A DNA stretch of 12,623 nucleotides from Candidatus Altarchaeota archaeon (lineage in GTDB: Archaea > SpSt-1190). The DNA is taken from contig JAAOXW010000047.1 of the NCBI GenBank assembly GCA_018221005.1, positions 1 through 12,623 on the forward strand. Direction: 5' to 3'. Position numbers and translations under genes: made by a program. Position 1 is the first letter of the stretch, and each line of letters begins with the position of its first letter. Below the pieces are notes generated by a model. It saw nothing but the letters and a program-made list of their open reading frames with translations, made no database searches and was not told the DNA's origin. Positions 1 through 6,953 of the stretch are shown piece by piece.

Positions 1-675
1 TCAGACAAGCCCACTAAGGAAGCACTCATAAGTAGGCTTGAGGCTGCTAGTGAATGGGGAGTCTTTAGTGAAAAGAGTTTACGCATTGAGGAATTAATGG
101 CCCCCGGCATGGTTAATGTTCTCGACTTAAGTTTGCTTGGACAGCGGGTGAAGAGTTTAATGATTGGTCTTTTGAGCAAGAAAATTTTTCAAGCCAGAAT
201 GGTGGCTCGAAAGGCAGAGGAAAAAGCTCAGATACAGAAATTCACAGAAATTGGCAGACCAACTTCCTCAAAACTTCCACTACCTTGGATTTTAATTGAT
301 GAGGCCCATGAATACTTACCTGCTGATATGGTCACCCCATCTGCACGAGCTCTCATTCAAGTTATTCGTGAAGGTCGCCAACCGGGTATAACCCTTGTGC
401 TTGCAACACAGCAACCGGGGAAAATTCATACAGATGTCATGACTCAAGCGGACATTGTAATGAGCCACAGGGTCACAGCAGAACTCGATATGTTGGCACT
501 AAATAGCATAATGGGAACTTACATGCAATTCCCAATGGAAAAGTACATTGCATCCTTGCCGCGCTTGAAAGGTGCAGCAGTTGTTCTTGACGACAATGCA
601 GAGAAAGTCTACCGAATTCGTGTGAGGCCCAGAATCAGCTGGCACGGTGGAGAAAGTGCGACCTTAATCCAATAG
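1..675 (+). CDS. HerA/DUF87-family P-loop ATPase, C-terminal part (5' end outside window)
   Basis: The frame is open from base 1, so this is the last 224 residues of a longer protein whose Walker A motif lies upstream. Visible parts are a Walker B strand ILIDEAHEYLP, with the acidic pair at about visible residues 100-101, then the strand LVLATQQPG with the polar sensor Gln, then QADIVMSHRVTAELD, whose Arg is a plausible arginine finger. The tail RIRVRPRISWHGGE is typical of archaeal DUF87/HerA-like ATPases. Such proteins form hexameric rings that pump DNA; HerA itself works with the NurA nuclease in end resection. Whether this is HerA proper or one of the many HerA-like paralogs cannot be decided without the N-terminal half and the upstream neighbours. 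It ends one base before the stop of the facing minus-strand gene. Confidence 0.85.
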   Translation, partial: SDKPTKEALISRLEAASEWGVFSEKSLRIEELMAPGMVNVLDLSLLGQRVKSLMIGLLSKKIFQARMVARKAEEKAQIQKFTEIGRPTSSKLPLPWILIDEAHEYLPADMVTPSARALIQVIREGRQPGITLVLATQQPGKIHTDVMTQADIVMSHRVTAELDMLALNSIMGTYMQFPMEKYIASLPRLKGAAVVLDDNAEKVYRIRVRPRISWHGGESATLIQ

Positions 676-676
676 T

Positions 677-1027
677 TTACTTGGAAGTTTGTGGTTCAAT
701 GTATATGATGGGGTTTTTACCGCCAATACAATCCACTCCAATTTCTCCCTTTTCTCCATTCAAGGCTTCCTTTAGGGAGTCAGATAGTTCATAAATGGTA
801 ATTTCTCTTTTTTTGTCGTCGTATTTGACCTCTATCGGACAGTCCCCATGTGTTTTTCCAATGAACGTAAAGTTGCAGCCATGTCCCTTCTCCAAATATT
901 TTCTGGCATCTCCGACTAACTTTTCAAAGTGTACAGGCCCATTACGGATTTTCTCTGGTTCCTCTCCCACTTCAGAAAGTATATGAATCCTATACGCCGA
1001 AGGAAAAGAACTGTATGTATCGGACAT
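677..1027 (-). CDS. Small hypothetical protein, 116 aa
   Basis: I do not recognise this protein. It is small, soluble and acidic, with no signal peptide or membrane segment. It has an alternating strand/helix look in the second half (CNFTFIG, IEVKYDD, REITIYELSDSLKEAL), and four residues with turn character, GGKN, near the C-terminus. A longer reading begins at a TTG at 1039. The ATG at 1027 is preferred because a good TATA box (minus strand, 1047-1054) is centred 23-24 bp before it, which predicts a leaderless transcript starting at or next to this ATG. Upstream of that box lies a tandem palindromic repeat that may be an operator. The gene converges on the HerA-like gene with a one-base gap. 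Confidence 0.65.
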   Translation of the reverse strand: MSDTYSSFPSAYRIHILSEVGEEPEKIRNGPVHFEKLVGDARKYLEKGHGCNFTFIGKTHGDCPIEVKYDDKKREITIYELSDSLKEALNGEKGEIGVDCIGGKNPIIYIEPQTSK

Positions 1028-1046
1028 GTAAACCCACAACCAGTAA

Positions 1047-1054
1047 TTTATATA
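1047..1054 (-). promoter_or_regulatory. TATA box for the 116-aa hypothetical gene
   Basis: The minus strand reads TATATAAA. The centre is 23.5 bp upstream of the ATG at 1027, so the transcript should be leaderless or nearly so. Confidence 0.6.
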
Positions 1055-1062
1055 CCGATGTA

Positions 1063-1087
1063 ATTAACCGCAGTTAACCGCAATTAA
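1063..1087. repeat. Tandem 10-bp repeat with palindromic units, possible operator
   Basis: The sequence contains TTAACCGCAG followed by TTAACCGCAA and then TTAA, a direct repeat with a 10-bp period, one helical turn. The first unit plus the next five bases is also a perfect inverted repeat, TTAAC-CGCA-GTTAA (1064-1077). It sits about 10 bp upstream of the TATA box of the 116-aa gene, where an archaeal activator or repressor could bind. Its downstream edge overlaps the stop codon of the PIN-domain gene. A related 12-mer lies upstream of glmS (6851-6862). Confidence 0.4.
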
Positions 1088-1482
1088 TCTTCCACAATTA
1101 TTCTATCCTTTCCCCGCAGTGTAATCAGTTTGAGATAACTTTCTCTCGTCCTCTTTCGAACCTTAGCATCCATACTGGCCACATAGGCCATATGATCTCG
1201 TGCAACACTAATTACTGCATCGTCCGCATCATATTCAGAACCAACAACCGAGAAGATCTTCCCTTCAAGCATCTCCAATGCGACCTTGGCTCCCGCATTT
1301 TTACTCGAAATTAGATGGAGCTCCTTTATCACCGGTTCAGGTATGAGGAACTCCACAGAGCCCAACAGCTTTTTTATTTCAGAAAAAATGTCGAGTTTAT
1401 TTTCGTGCGGAATGAGTAAGAAATTAGTGTCAAGTACCACCTTCTTCACTCGGTCTTCTCCCGAACATCCCGTACATTTCAT
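1084..1482 (-). CDS. PIN-domain protein, Fcf1/VapC9-like putative ribonuclease
   Basis: This is a PIN domain of about 115 residues with the usual acidic residues of the metal-dependent RNase site: D18 in VVLDTNFLLIP, E54 in PEPVIKELHL, D87/D88 in DADDAVISVA and D105 in VASMDAKVRKR. The C-terminal strand pair ITLRGKDRIIVED is typical of the archaeal Fcf1/VapC9-like group. In Archaea such proteins are suspected of rRNA processing or toxin-type RNA cleavage. No antitoxin-like small partner is adjacent, which favours a housekeeping role (inference). The ATG at 1482 overlaps the stop of the DUF63 gene in an ATGA arrangement, so translation is probably coupled. A GTG at 1449 with an upstream GGGAG is an alternative start that would drop the unusual N-terminal CTGC segment and begin just before the first PIN strand. 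Confidence 0.8.
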   Translation of the reverse strand: MKCTGCSGEDRVKKVVLDTNFLLIPHENKLDIFSEIKKLLGSVEFLIPEPVIKELHLISSKNAGAKVALEMLEGKIFSVVGSEYDADDAVISVARDHMAYVASMDAKVRKRTRESYLKLITLRGKDRIIVED

Positions 1483-2195
1483 ATACTCAACATCTCCATC
1501 AAGTTTCTTATTCCTGCTGCCAATCCCAACGTAAGTATTGCCGTCCTCAGGAAGACGCCCTCTTCTCCCCGTTCATTTCTTATTAAGTAGAAGATTAAAA
1601 TAATTAGCACAGTTTTGACTACCCCAAAGACCAGGGGATGAATGGTCATTAACGCCCCCGCAATGACGTGCTCTTCAAACAAACCCGCCATTACACCAAA
1701 ACTACTTATCCATGCTTCAAAGATGTGGGACATCCAGGGCAGGGGACTTCCCATCCAAGAAATTTGTCTTATTAAAAAATAAGACGCAACCATCGGAATA
1801 ACTGAGAGCAGGACAAGCCCCCACACACTGAAGTTAAGCACCTGAACAATTGCAATCCCAAAGACTATTGAAAGTACATATCCCACTTCCTTCGCAAATT
1901 CCAGACTGAAGGTGGTAGTTAAGAGAAATAACGCAGTCACCAGCAAGTATATGCCTGGCGTTGCAGTCAACGGACTTGGAACTATGAGCGGTCCATCTGC
2001 AAACCTGAGAAGTCCCGCAAAAACTAACCAAGGTAAGAAGGTGGCTCTAAATTCCTTTTGATCCCACCTCTTGGCAACTTTCCAAAAAGCAAAGACTAAG
2101 AGTGCATATCCCACTGCCACCGCTAAAGTAATGGCGGGGGTATACCCCTGTCTGAGAATCATCGGACCTAAGAGCGTGTCTTGAACCCATCCCAC
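1479..2195 (-). CDS. DUF63-family integral membrane protein
   Basis: This 238-aa protein is hydrophobic almost throughout, with about six to seven predicted membrane helices. Recognisable DUF63 blocks are the N-terminal GPMILRQGYTPAITLAVAVG, the loop around residues 55-85 with LLRFADGPL and TPGIYLLV, the FEEHVIAGALM segment and the final LGLAAGIRNLMEMLSI. DUF63 is an archaeal membrane family of unknown biochemical function. The start is a GTG; the nearby ATG at 2190 is out of frame. A TATA-like box (2213-2220) about 22 bp upstream agrees with a leaderless GTG start. The gene overlaps the PIN-domain gene by an ATGA junction and forms a two-gene operon with it. Confidence 0.8.
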   Translation of the reverse strand: MGWVQDTLLGPMILRQGYTPAITLAVAVGYALLVFAFWKVAKRWDQKEFRATFLPWLVFAGLLRFADGPLIVPSPLTATPGIYLLVTALFLLTTTFSLEFAKEVGYVLSIVFGIAIVQVLNFSVWGLVLLSVIPMVASYFLIRQISWMGSPLPWMSHIFEAWISSFGVMAGLFEEHVIAGALMTIHPLVFGVVKTVLIILIFYLIRNERGEEGVFLRTAILTLGLAAGIRNLMEMLSI

Positions 2196-2212
2196 GACAA
2201 CTAAAAAAGCCG

Positions 2213-2220
2213 AATTTATT
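2213..2220 (-). promoter_or_regulatory. TATA-like box for the DUF63-PIN operon
   Basis: The minus strand reads AATAAATT, centred about 22 bp before the GTG at 2195. A second AT-rich element, TTTTATAC, at about 2232-2239 is a weaker alternative that would give a short leader. Confidence 0.45.
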
Positions 2221-2263
2221 ATCCTTTTCGGTATAAAACTCCGTTTTTCCGCATTTCGCCATT

Positions 2264-2271
2264 TTTATAAG
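2264..2271 (+). promoter_or_regulatory. TATA box for the 157-aa conserved protein
   Basis: The box reads TTTATAAG and is centred 24.5 bp before the ATG at 2292, which predicts a leaderless transcript. Together with the minus-strand box at 2213-2220 it makes 2196-2291 a divergent promoter region. Confidence 0.6.
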
Positions 2272-2291
2272 TATATACTTGAAAATATATT

Positions 2292-2765
2292 ATGGGGTGG
2301 AAGCTTCCTCCAAAAATAAAGGTCTTAGAAGCCCTTGGAGCCGTATCTGGGAACAAAGTTCATGTTTTATCCTCTGAGAAGGCTGAAGTGGAGAGTTTTG
2401 ACGGTTCTGAGAAGTTTTTAGTCATTTGGAAGCCAGAAAAGAGTGCAATCACTAGTAACGACAGCGGTTCAGAATATGGTGGGTACTTAGGACACCCCAG
2501 TCTGGCATTTCTAATGGTGTTGGGGGTTTTACCCTTCGACCTGTACTTGGGTAGAAAACTTGCCGAGGTGCCGTGGAGTAAATTGAAGAACCGATACAAA
2601 GACCACCTCTTAATCATTAAAGAAGCAACTATCAATTGGAGTGACCTTGACAAACAGAGGATGGATAAATTTGTGGATTGGATTCTAAAAATGCTTGAAG
2701 GACTTGACTTGAATAAGCCTGATGAGGGCCCGCGAACTTTAACGGAGTTTGTCGGCAAGGAATAA
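2292..2765 (+). CDS. Conserved archaeal protein of unknown function, 157 aa
   Basis: The opening KLPPKIKVLEALGAVSGNKV and the central block SNDSGSEYGGYLGHPSLAFL followed by LAEVPWSKLKNRYKD look like conserved landmarks of a small uncharacterised archaeal family (recollection of similar sequences, not a search). The protein is soluble: an N-terminal helix and beta hairpins to about residue 50, then a glycine-rich YGGYLG turn at 62-67 and helices to the end, the last (DKQRMDKFVDWILKMLEGL) being amphipathic. I can name no catalytic motif. The ATG start is fixed by the TATA box 24.5 bp upstream. Its stop codon is part of the TATA box of the next gene. Confidence 0.75.
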   Translation: MGWKLPPKIKVLEALGAVSGNKVHVLSSEKAEVESFDGSEKFLVIWKPEKSAITSNDSGSEYGGYLGHPSLAFLMVLGVLPFDLYLGRKLAEVPWSKLKNRYKDHLLIIKEATINWSDLDKQRMDKFVDWILKMLEGLDLNKPDEGPRTLTEFVGKE

Positions 2766-2768
2766 ATA
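2761..2768 (+). promoter_or_regulatory. TATA box overlapping a stop codon
   Basis: The sequence AATAAATA contains the TAA stop of the 157-aa gene (2763-2765) and is centred 26.5 bp before the GTG at 2791. It would give the downstream gene its own leaderless transcript. Confidence 0.5.
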
Positions 2769-2790
2769 CGCCCACCACAATTAATCTATT

Positions 2791-3180
2791 GTGGAAGGAC
2801 AGCTCATGGTTTTTTGGGAAGGTGCAAAAGAAGAGTTCGATCATTTCCTGCGCGGAATTGCCGAATTTCCAAGTGTGCTTGTTATTGTTCCCCCTGTGTT
2901 CAGAGACTCAAAATCTCTTGCTGAAAGACTCGGTCGAAATATACTTTTCATGGAGCTTGAAGATGCCCGCACACTTTTCAAACCAAAGTTTACCTTTCAC
3001 TACAGTAAGTCGGGGACAGATCCTGCAGAAATTGCATCAAAAGTGAAGCAAGATTTTAATGTCCTCTTAGCTTTTGGAAGAAAGGAAGGAGCGCCTGTTG
3101 CACTCCATACTTGGGTGGGCCATTCAACTGCGGCACCACTACTGGTTTATGAAATTCTTAAACTCCTAAGAAAGTTTTAA
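2791..3180 (+). CDS. Small hypothetical protein, 129 aa
   Basis: I do not recognise this protein. It looks like an alpha/beta fold: strands VLVIVPPVF (about 30-38), NILFMEL (50-56) and NVLLAFG (90-96) alternate with helices, a pattern compatible with a small Rossmann-like or flavodoxin-like domain, but no nucleotide-binding motif is evident. The GTG start at 2791 fits the TATA box 26.5 bp upstream as a leaderless start. The ATG at 2806 is preceded by GGAAGGA at a suitable Shine-Dalgarno distance and would give 124 residues. The last 23 bases overlap the end of hisS on the opposite strand. Confidence 0.65.
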   Translation: MEGQLMVFWEGAKEEFDHFLRGIAEFPSVLVIVPPVFRDSKSLAERLGRNILFMELEDARTLFKPKFTFHYSKSGTDPAEIASKVKQDFNVLLAFGRKEGAPVALHTWVGHSTAAPLLVYEILKLLRKF

Positions 3181-4435
3181 TTTTAGCAGATAGGTCCTCT
3201 AGCTTTACTTCTTCACGGGACTTTCCACAGACAACCGTAGCTTGTTTTGCTTTAGCTTCCCGTTCACCCAAGAAAACTAATACGGGAATTTTTAACTTTC
3301 GGTAGTATTCACTTTGTTTTTTTTCTTTTCGGTTCATTAAGTCTACCCGTGTAGCCAGTCCACTATTTCTTAAAAGTTCTGCCACCTTCCAAGCATATTC
3401 TCGCACTCCTAAATTCACTATTCCTACCTGAGCAGTTGTTTTAGCATTTAATGTGAAAAGCCCGAGTTCAACTCCAGCATCAATTAGGCGCTCTACCCCT
3501 ATTGAAGTGCCCACTGCAGGTAAATCCTTCCCCCCATATTTGGCAATTAATTGATCGTAGCGACCTCCGCCAGTTATGCTACCAATTTTTGGCTCATCAA
3601 CAACTGTCTCAAAAATGGGTCCGGTATAATAATCCAGCCCACGAACCATTCCTAAATTTAGCACAATATTTTCAGTAGGAATTAATTTCAGGACCTTCTT
3701 GAGATAGTCGGCCGCCTCTTTAACATCTTCATTGGGAAATTTTTCTAAAAGTTCACTTAACACTTTTTCTGGCCTACCTTTCATTTTCAGAAGATTCATA
3801 ATCTCGTTCACTTTTTCTTCTTCTAAAAGCTTTTTTAGTTCTTTCTCCAAACCCGCCTCTCCAATTTTATCCAACTTATCCATTAAGGTATATACTTGGT
3901 TCGGTTCCTTTATTCCAAGAGCCGTTTCAAAAACACCTCTAAGTAAGCGTCTGTCATTTAGGTTGATAGTGAATTTTTTGAACTTAAACTGCTTCATAAC
4001 TTCCAGAGTCAACTTTAAGATTAAGGCTTCAGCTTCCGGTTCAGCTGAGCCAACTATATCTGCATCACATTGCCAGAATTCCCTGTATCTGCCCTTCTGT
4101 GGCCGGTCATATCGATAGACCCTACCAATGTGATACCTGCAAAATGGAAGGGGTATATTTGGGTTCTCAGCCATAAATCTGGCGAGGGGCACTGTGAGGT
4201 CATACCTAAGTGCCATCTCTCTTCCACCCAATTTATCTTTGAAATAGTAAAGCATCTGATTTTCAGCTTCATCTCCATATTTACCCTTAAACGTCTCCCA
4301 AAGCTCAACAATGGGGGTTTCCAAGGGATCAAAACCAAAACTTTCAAATATGGTTTTTAGTCGAGAGAAAACGGACTCTCGCAAGAGCATCACCTCGGTG
4401 TTGAAATCCCGCATACCTCGGGGGACAGGAGACAT
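3158..4435 (-). CDS. hisS: Histidyl-tRNA synthetase
   Basis: This class II aminoacyl-tRNA synthetase charges tRNA-His using ATP in the cytoplasm. From the chosen start (425 aa) the visible blocks are VPRGMRDF near the N-terminus; motif 2 around residues 100-128, with YHIGRVYRYDRPQKGRYREF; the histidine-specific VRGLDYYTGPIFE around 264-276; motif 3 around 289-317, with GGGRYDQLI and GTSIGVERL; and a C-terminal anticodon-binding domain from about 335. Length is normal. An upstream in-frame ATG at 4450 adds five residues. The ATG at 4435 is preferred because the TATA box (4456-4463) is centred 24.5 bp before it, and because HisRS proteins normally start just before the PRGxRDF block. The 3' end overlaps the facing 129-aa gene by 23 bases. 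Confidence 0.95.
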   Translation of the reverse strand: MSPVPRGMRDFNTEVMLLRESVFSRLKTIFESFGFDPLETPIVELWETFKGKYGDEAENQMLYYFKDKLGGREMALRYDLTVPLARFMAENPNIPLPFCRYHIGRVYRYDRPQKGRYREFWQCDADIVGSAEPEAEALILKLTLEVMKQFKFKKFTINLNDRRLLRGVFETALGIKEPNQVYTLMDKLDKIGEAGLEKELKKLLEEEKVNEIMNLLKMKGRPEKVLSELLEKFPNEDVKEAADYLKKVLKLIPTENIVLNLGMVRGLDYYTGPIFETVVDEPKIGSITGGGRYDQLIAKYGGKDLPAVGTSIGVERLIDAGVELGLFTLNAKTTAQVGIVNLGVREYAWKVAELLRNSGLATRVDLMNRKEKKQSEYYRKLKIPVLVFLGEREAKAKQATVVCGKSREEVKLEDLSAKIKTFLGV

Positions 4436-4455
4436 AAAATAAACAGTCATTTGGG

Positions 4456-4463
4456 CTATAAAA
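4456..4463 (-). promoter_or_regulatory. TATA box for hisS
   Basis: The minus strand reads TTTTATAG within a longer T run, centred 24.5 bp upstream of the ATG at 4435. This spacing decides between the two possible hisS starts. Confidence 0.6.
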
Positions 4464-4478
4464 AACTTAAAGTCAAGG

Positions 4479-4486
4479 TTTTTTAC
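4479..4486 (+). promoter_or_regulatory. Weak TATA-like element for the Trm10-like gene
   Basis: The sequence TTTTTTAC is centred 24.5 bp before the ATG at 4507. It is a poor TATA match but sits at the position used by the other genes here. Confidence 0.3.
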
Positions 4487-4506
4487 TAAGAAAACTAACT
4501 AAGACT

Positions 4507-5103
4507 ATGGAAGGACCACACTTCGTAATTGATTTTGGACTTTGGTCTTACCATACCGCCCGAGAAAAAAAGCTCCTGCTTAAGCAGGTTAGGCTCTCAA
4601 TTTCAGAAATTAGAAAAACTTGTTCAGATGAGCAGCTCACCCTGTCTTCTGTCCCGGAAGAGCTCTACGGTGATTTTTCAGAGATGAACTTCACCGGAAA
4701 AATTATGCGAACTAAGTTTCAAGGACCCACCGCAGTGCTTTTGGATCCACATGCAACAGAAGTGCTGGAAAAAGTGGACCCCACCGTTACATACATACTT
4801 GGGGGTATCGTAGACAAAAGTAGGCAGATAAAAACAAAATCACTCTGGTACGATGTTCCCAGAAAGAAGATAGAATTTGCGAAATCCACCGTTGGCGTCC
4901 CGGATAGAATAAATCTCCTCATTAAAATTTTATGTGAAAGTTCACGTGGCATTCCCCTTGAAAAGGCGGTGCTTGTGAATATGCCCAGACGTGAAAAAAG
5001 TGAACGTGCTAATATGGAAGCTTCACGCGGAAAGGATGTGAGTGAGATAGGTACTTTGTTGGAGCTCTCCCCCCAAGAAGTCAAAGCCCTCATTCGACAG
5101 TAA
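4507..5103 (+). CDS. Trm10-like SPOUT tRNA methyltransferase (position 9, N1), compact form
   Basis: Archaeal Trm10 enzymes use S-adenosylmethionine to methylate N1 of the purine at tRNA position 9. Supporting blocks are the N-terminal HFVIDFGLWSYHTAREKKLL, the strand AVLLDPHA (about 76-83), the SPOUT knot region TYILGGIVDKSRQIKTKSL (95-113, with Asp103 at the place of the proposed catalytic Asp of the family), and VGVPDRINLLIKIL (129-142). At 198 residues it is little more than the catalytic core, shorter than the roughly 290-340-residue archaeal Trm10 proteins I recall. The C-terminal 25 residues look like a small helix-turn-helix. The other candidate is the PF04252/Sfm1 SPOUT group, which also carries LLDPxA and a GGI knot; the VPDRIN block argues for Trm10. 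Its end overlaps the end of glmS by 14 bases. Confidence 0.7.
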   Translation: MEGPHFVIDFGLWSYHTAREKKLLLKQVRLSISEIRKTCSDEQLTLSSVPEELYGDFSEMNFTGKIMRTKFQGPTAVLLDPHATEVLEKVDPTVTYILGGIVDKSRQIKTKSLWYDVPRKKIEFAKSTVGVPDRINLLIKILCESSRGIPLEKAVLVNMPRREKSERANMEASRGKDVSEIGTLLELSPQEVKALIRQ

Positions 5104-6808
5104 CACTTTTGGCTAAATTTCTCGGCTTGTCCGGATTCTTTCCAAGAAGAACTGCAGTGTGATAGGCAAGTAGTTGTAGGGGAATAACGTAAGTCATGGG
5201 GGAATATTCTTCTTTGATTTTTGGAAGTCCATAAAACTTATCTGATAAGTGTTCAAGCTCCTTGTCTCCCTGTTCTCCAAAAACAAAGACCTTAGCGCCC
5301 CTTGCCTTCACTTCTTCAATGTTACCCATCATCTTTTTTTTGTGAGTATCATTGGGACAAATGGCAATGATTGGAACGCCATCTTCAATGAGTGCAAGAG
5401 GTCCGTGTTTTAGTTCCCCTCCTTCATAGGCTTCCGCATGAAGGTACGCCAGTTCTTTCAATTTTAATGCCCCTTCCCTTGCTGTAGCTGCACTTGGCCC
5501 TCTACCAATGTAAAACAATTCACTTGTTTTAGTTAATTCCTTAGCAAGTGCCTTCATGTCTCCATCTAAGGCTATCGCAGGCGCCAAATCAAAAGTTGGT
5601 TTTGGATTTCCTTTTAACGCCGCATCAACTGCATATAAAACTGCCAATTGGGTTGTGAACGTTTTAGTTGCCGCAACACCAATCTCAGGCCCCGCATGAG
5701 TGTGAACAACTTGATCCGAAATTCTTGTGAGTGTTGACCCGTTAACATTCACAATACTGTAAATTTTTTCCCCTCTTTTTTCTGCGGCCCGAACTGCTTG
5801 CAAGGTGTCTGCGGTTTCTCCACTTTGACTTATTGCTAATACACTCCCCCCACGATAAAGTGCCGAAAATTCACTTGATATGATAAGTCTACATTTCATA
5901 TTTGATGCATATTGGAAAGCTAAGCCTGCATGATATGACGTCCCAGCTGCAACTATTTCGAGACCGTCGTCCAACTTATGTGCGAATTCATCGATTCTGG
6001 CGTCTAAAAGTGTGTTTTTAACGGCATCAGGCTGTTCATAAATCTCTTTAAGCATGAAGTGTGGGTAGCCGTCCTTCATTGCATCTTTAGCAGACCACTC
6101 AATCTCTGTAATTTCTCGCCCCACCTTTTGATTATCAACTTCAATGTGAATATTTTTGCCATCAATATACCCAACATCCCCGTCCTTCACAAAGATAGCT
6201 TGCTTAGTATGTTTTAGAAAAGCAACTACATCACTGGCAATTAAATTTTCTCCACGACCGTCCTCCCCCTTCCCTATTACCAATGGGCTGTGGTTTCTTG
6301 CAAAGAAAATACGGTGATCTCCCTTAATCATTACTAGGATTGCATAGCTCCCTTCAAGTTTTTCAATAACTTTCTTGAACGCAGTGAATGGCTCCGCTTC
6401 GTTTAATTCTATGGAGAGCAGTTGCGGAATTACTTCAGTGTCGGTATCTGATTTAAATTCAACCCCCCCATCTTTCAAGTTCTGTTTTAGTAACATAAAA
6501 TTTTCAATAATTCCGTTGTGTACTGCGACCACATTGACTTTCATGTCCGTATGTGGGTGTGCATTTACTTGATTGGGGACTCCGTGAGTTGCCCATCTAG
6601 TGTGTCCAATAGCATTACCTGAAGCTGGAAGTTGACTTAAGTGGGGCTCTAATTTCTCAACAAAACCAACATCTTTTACTACTGTAATTTTACTGTTGTT
6701 AACTGCAATTCCTGCAGAATCATAGCCCCTATACTCTAGAGTTTTAAGGCCCTCAAACACCACCGTTTTTGCGCCCTTACTTCCAACATACCCTACAATA
6801 CCACACAT
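5090..6808 (-). CDS. glmS: Glutamine-fructose-6-phosphate aminotransferase (isomerizing)
   Basis: GlmS makes glucosamine-6-phosphate from fructose-6-phosphate and glutamine, the entry into amino-sugar and glycan synthesis. The start at 6808 gives MCGIVGYVG, so that removal of Met exposes the catalytic N-terminal Cys; the longer reading MNMCGIVG from 6814 would block this. A TATA-like box centred 25.5 bp upstream agrees. The glutaminase domain shows HTRWATHG (about 69-76), HNGIIEN (97-103) and SDTDTEV. Two SIS isomerase domains follow, the first with AAGTSYHA (287-294), ISQSGETADT (326-335) and GVAATKTFTTQ, the second with YIGRGPSAATAREGALKLKE and AYEGGELKHGP. The C-terminus NLAKSVTVE is the conserved tail carrying the active-site Lys. 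It has 572 residues against about 600 usual, a slightly short but complete enzyme. Confidence 0.96.
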   Translation of the reverse strand: MCGIVGYVGSKGAKTVVFEGLKTLEYRGYDSAGIAVNNSKITVVKDVGFVEKLEPHLSQLPASGNAIGHTRWATHGVPNQVNAHPHTDMKVNVVAVHNGIIENFMLLKQNLKDGGVEFKSDTDTEVIPQLLSIELNEAEPFTAFKKVIEKLEGSYAILVMIKGDHRIFFARNHSPLVIGKGEDGRGENLIASDVVAFLKHTKQAIFVKDGDVGYIDGKNIHIEVDNQKVGREITEIEWSAKDAMKDGYPHFMLKEIYEQPDAVKNTLLDARIDEFAHKLDDGLEIVAAGTSYHAGLAFQYASNMKCRLIISSEFSALYRGGSVLAISQSGETADTLQAVRAAEKRGEKIYSIVNVNGSTLTRISDQVVHTHAGPEIGVAATKTFTTQLAVLYAVDAALKGNPKPTFDLAPAIALDGDMKALAKELTKTSELFYIGRGPSAATAREGALKLKELAYLHAEAYEGGELKHGPLALIEDGVPIIAICPNDTHKKKMMGNIEEVKARGAKVFVFGEQGDKELEHLSDKFYGLPKIKEEYSPMTYVIPLQLLAYHTAVLLGKNPDKPRNLAKSVTVE

Positions 6809-6829
6809 ATTCATGTGGATTGCTGCTCC

Positions 6830-6837
6830 AATTAAAG
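6830..6837 (-). promoter_or_regulatory. TATA-like box for glmS
   Basis: The minus strand reads CTTTAATT, centred 25.5 bp before the ATG at 6808. It is a modest TATA match but well positioned. Confidence 0.4.
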
Positions 6838-6848
6838 CATTTTTGAAG

Positions 6849-6875
6849 GTTTAATCGCAGTTTTTCTGCAGTTTA
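6849..6875. promoter_or_regulatory. Possible operator in the glmS divergent region
   Basis: The stretch contains a short inverted repeat GCAG-ttttt-CTGC (6857-6869) and a direct repeat of GCAGTTT (6857-6863 and 6868-6874, 11-bp period). The 12-mer TTAATCGCAGTT (6851-6862) differs at one base from TTAACCGCAGTT upstream of the 116-aa gene (1064-1075). In both cases it lies 10-14 bp upstream of the TATA box, in the same orientation relative to the gene. The rest of the 145-base region between glmS and the next gene is AT-rich and holds only the two promoters. Confidence 0.3.
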
Positions 6876-6923
6876 AGATTGAAATATAAGTAATTTTATA
6901 AATTTTTTTTGAATATTGATAAG

Positions 6924-6933
6924 TTTTATATAT
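6924..6933 (+). promoter_or_regulatory. TATA box for the 135-aa conserved protein
   Basis: The sequence TTTTATATAT is centred about 25.5 bp before the ATG at 6954. This is the strongest TATA match in the window and predicts a leaderless transcript. Confidence 0.65.
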
Positions 6934-6953
6934 CCTCCCTAAGAAATTCGCCT

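Noticed and set aside
1084..1482. Toxin-antitoxin module based on the PIN-domain protein.
   Set aside because: The adjacent coupled gene is a large membrane protein, not a small DNA-binding antitoxin, and no other small partner gene overlaps it.
2047..2262. Minus-strand frame starting at an ATG at 2262 upstream of the DUF63 gene.
   Set aside because: It overlaps the DUF63 gene out of frame; the recognisable family sequence is in the frame starting at the GTG at 2195.
3732..4118. Long open frame antisense to hisS, and similar ones antisense to the Trm10-like gene (4719-5093) and EF-1 alpha (11617-11934).
   Set aside because: They are serine/phenylalanine-rich shadows of strongly conserved genes and lack promoters of their own.
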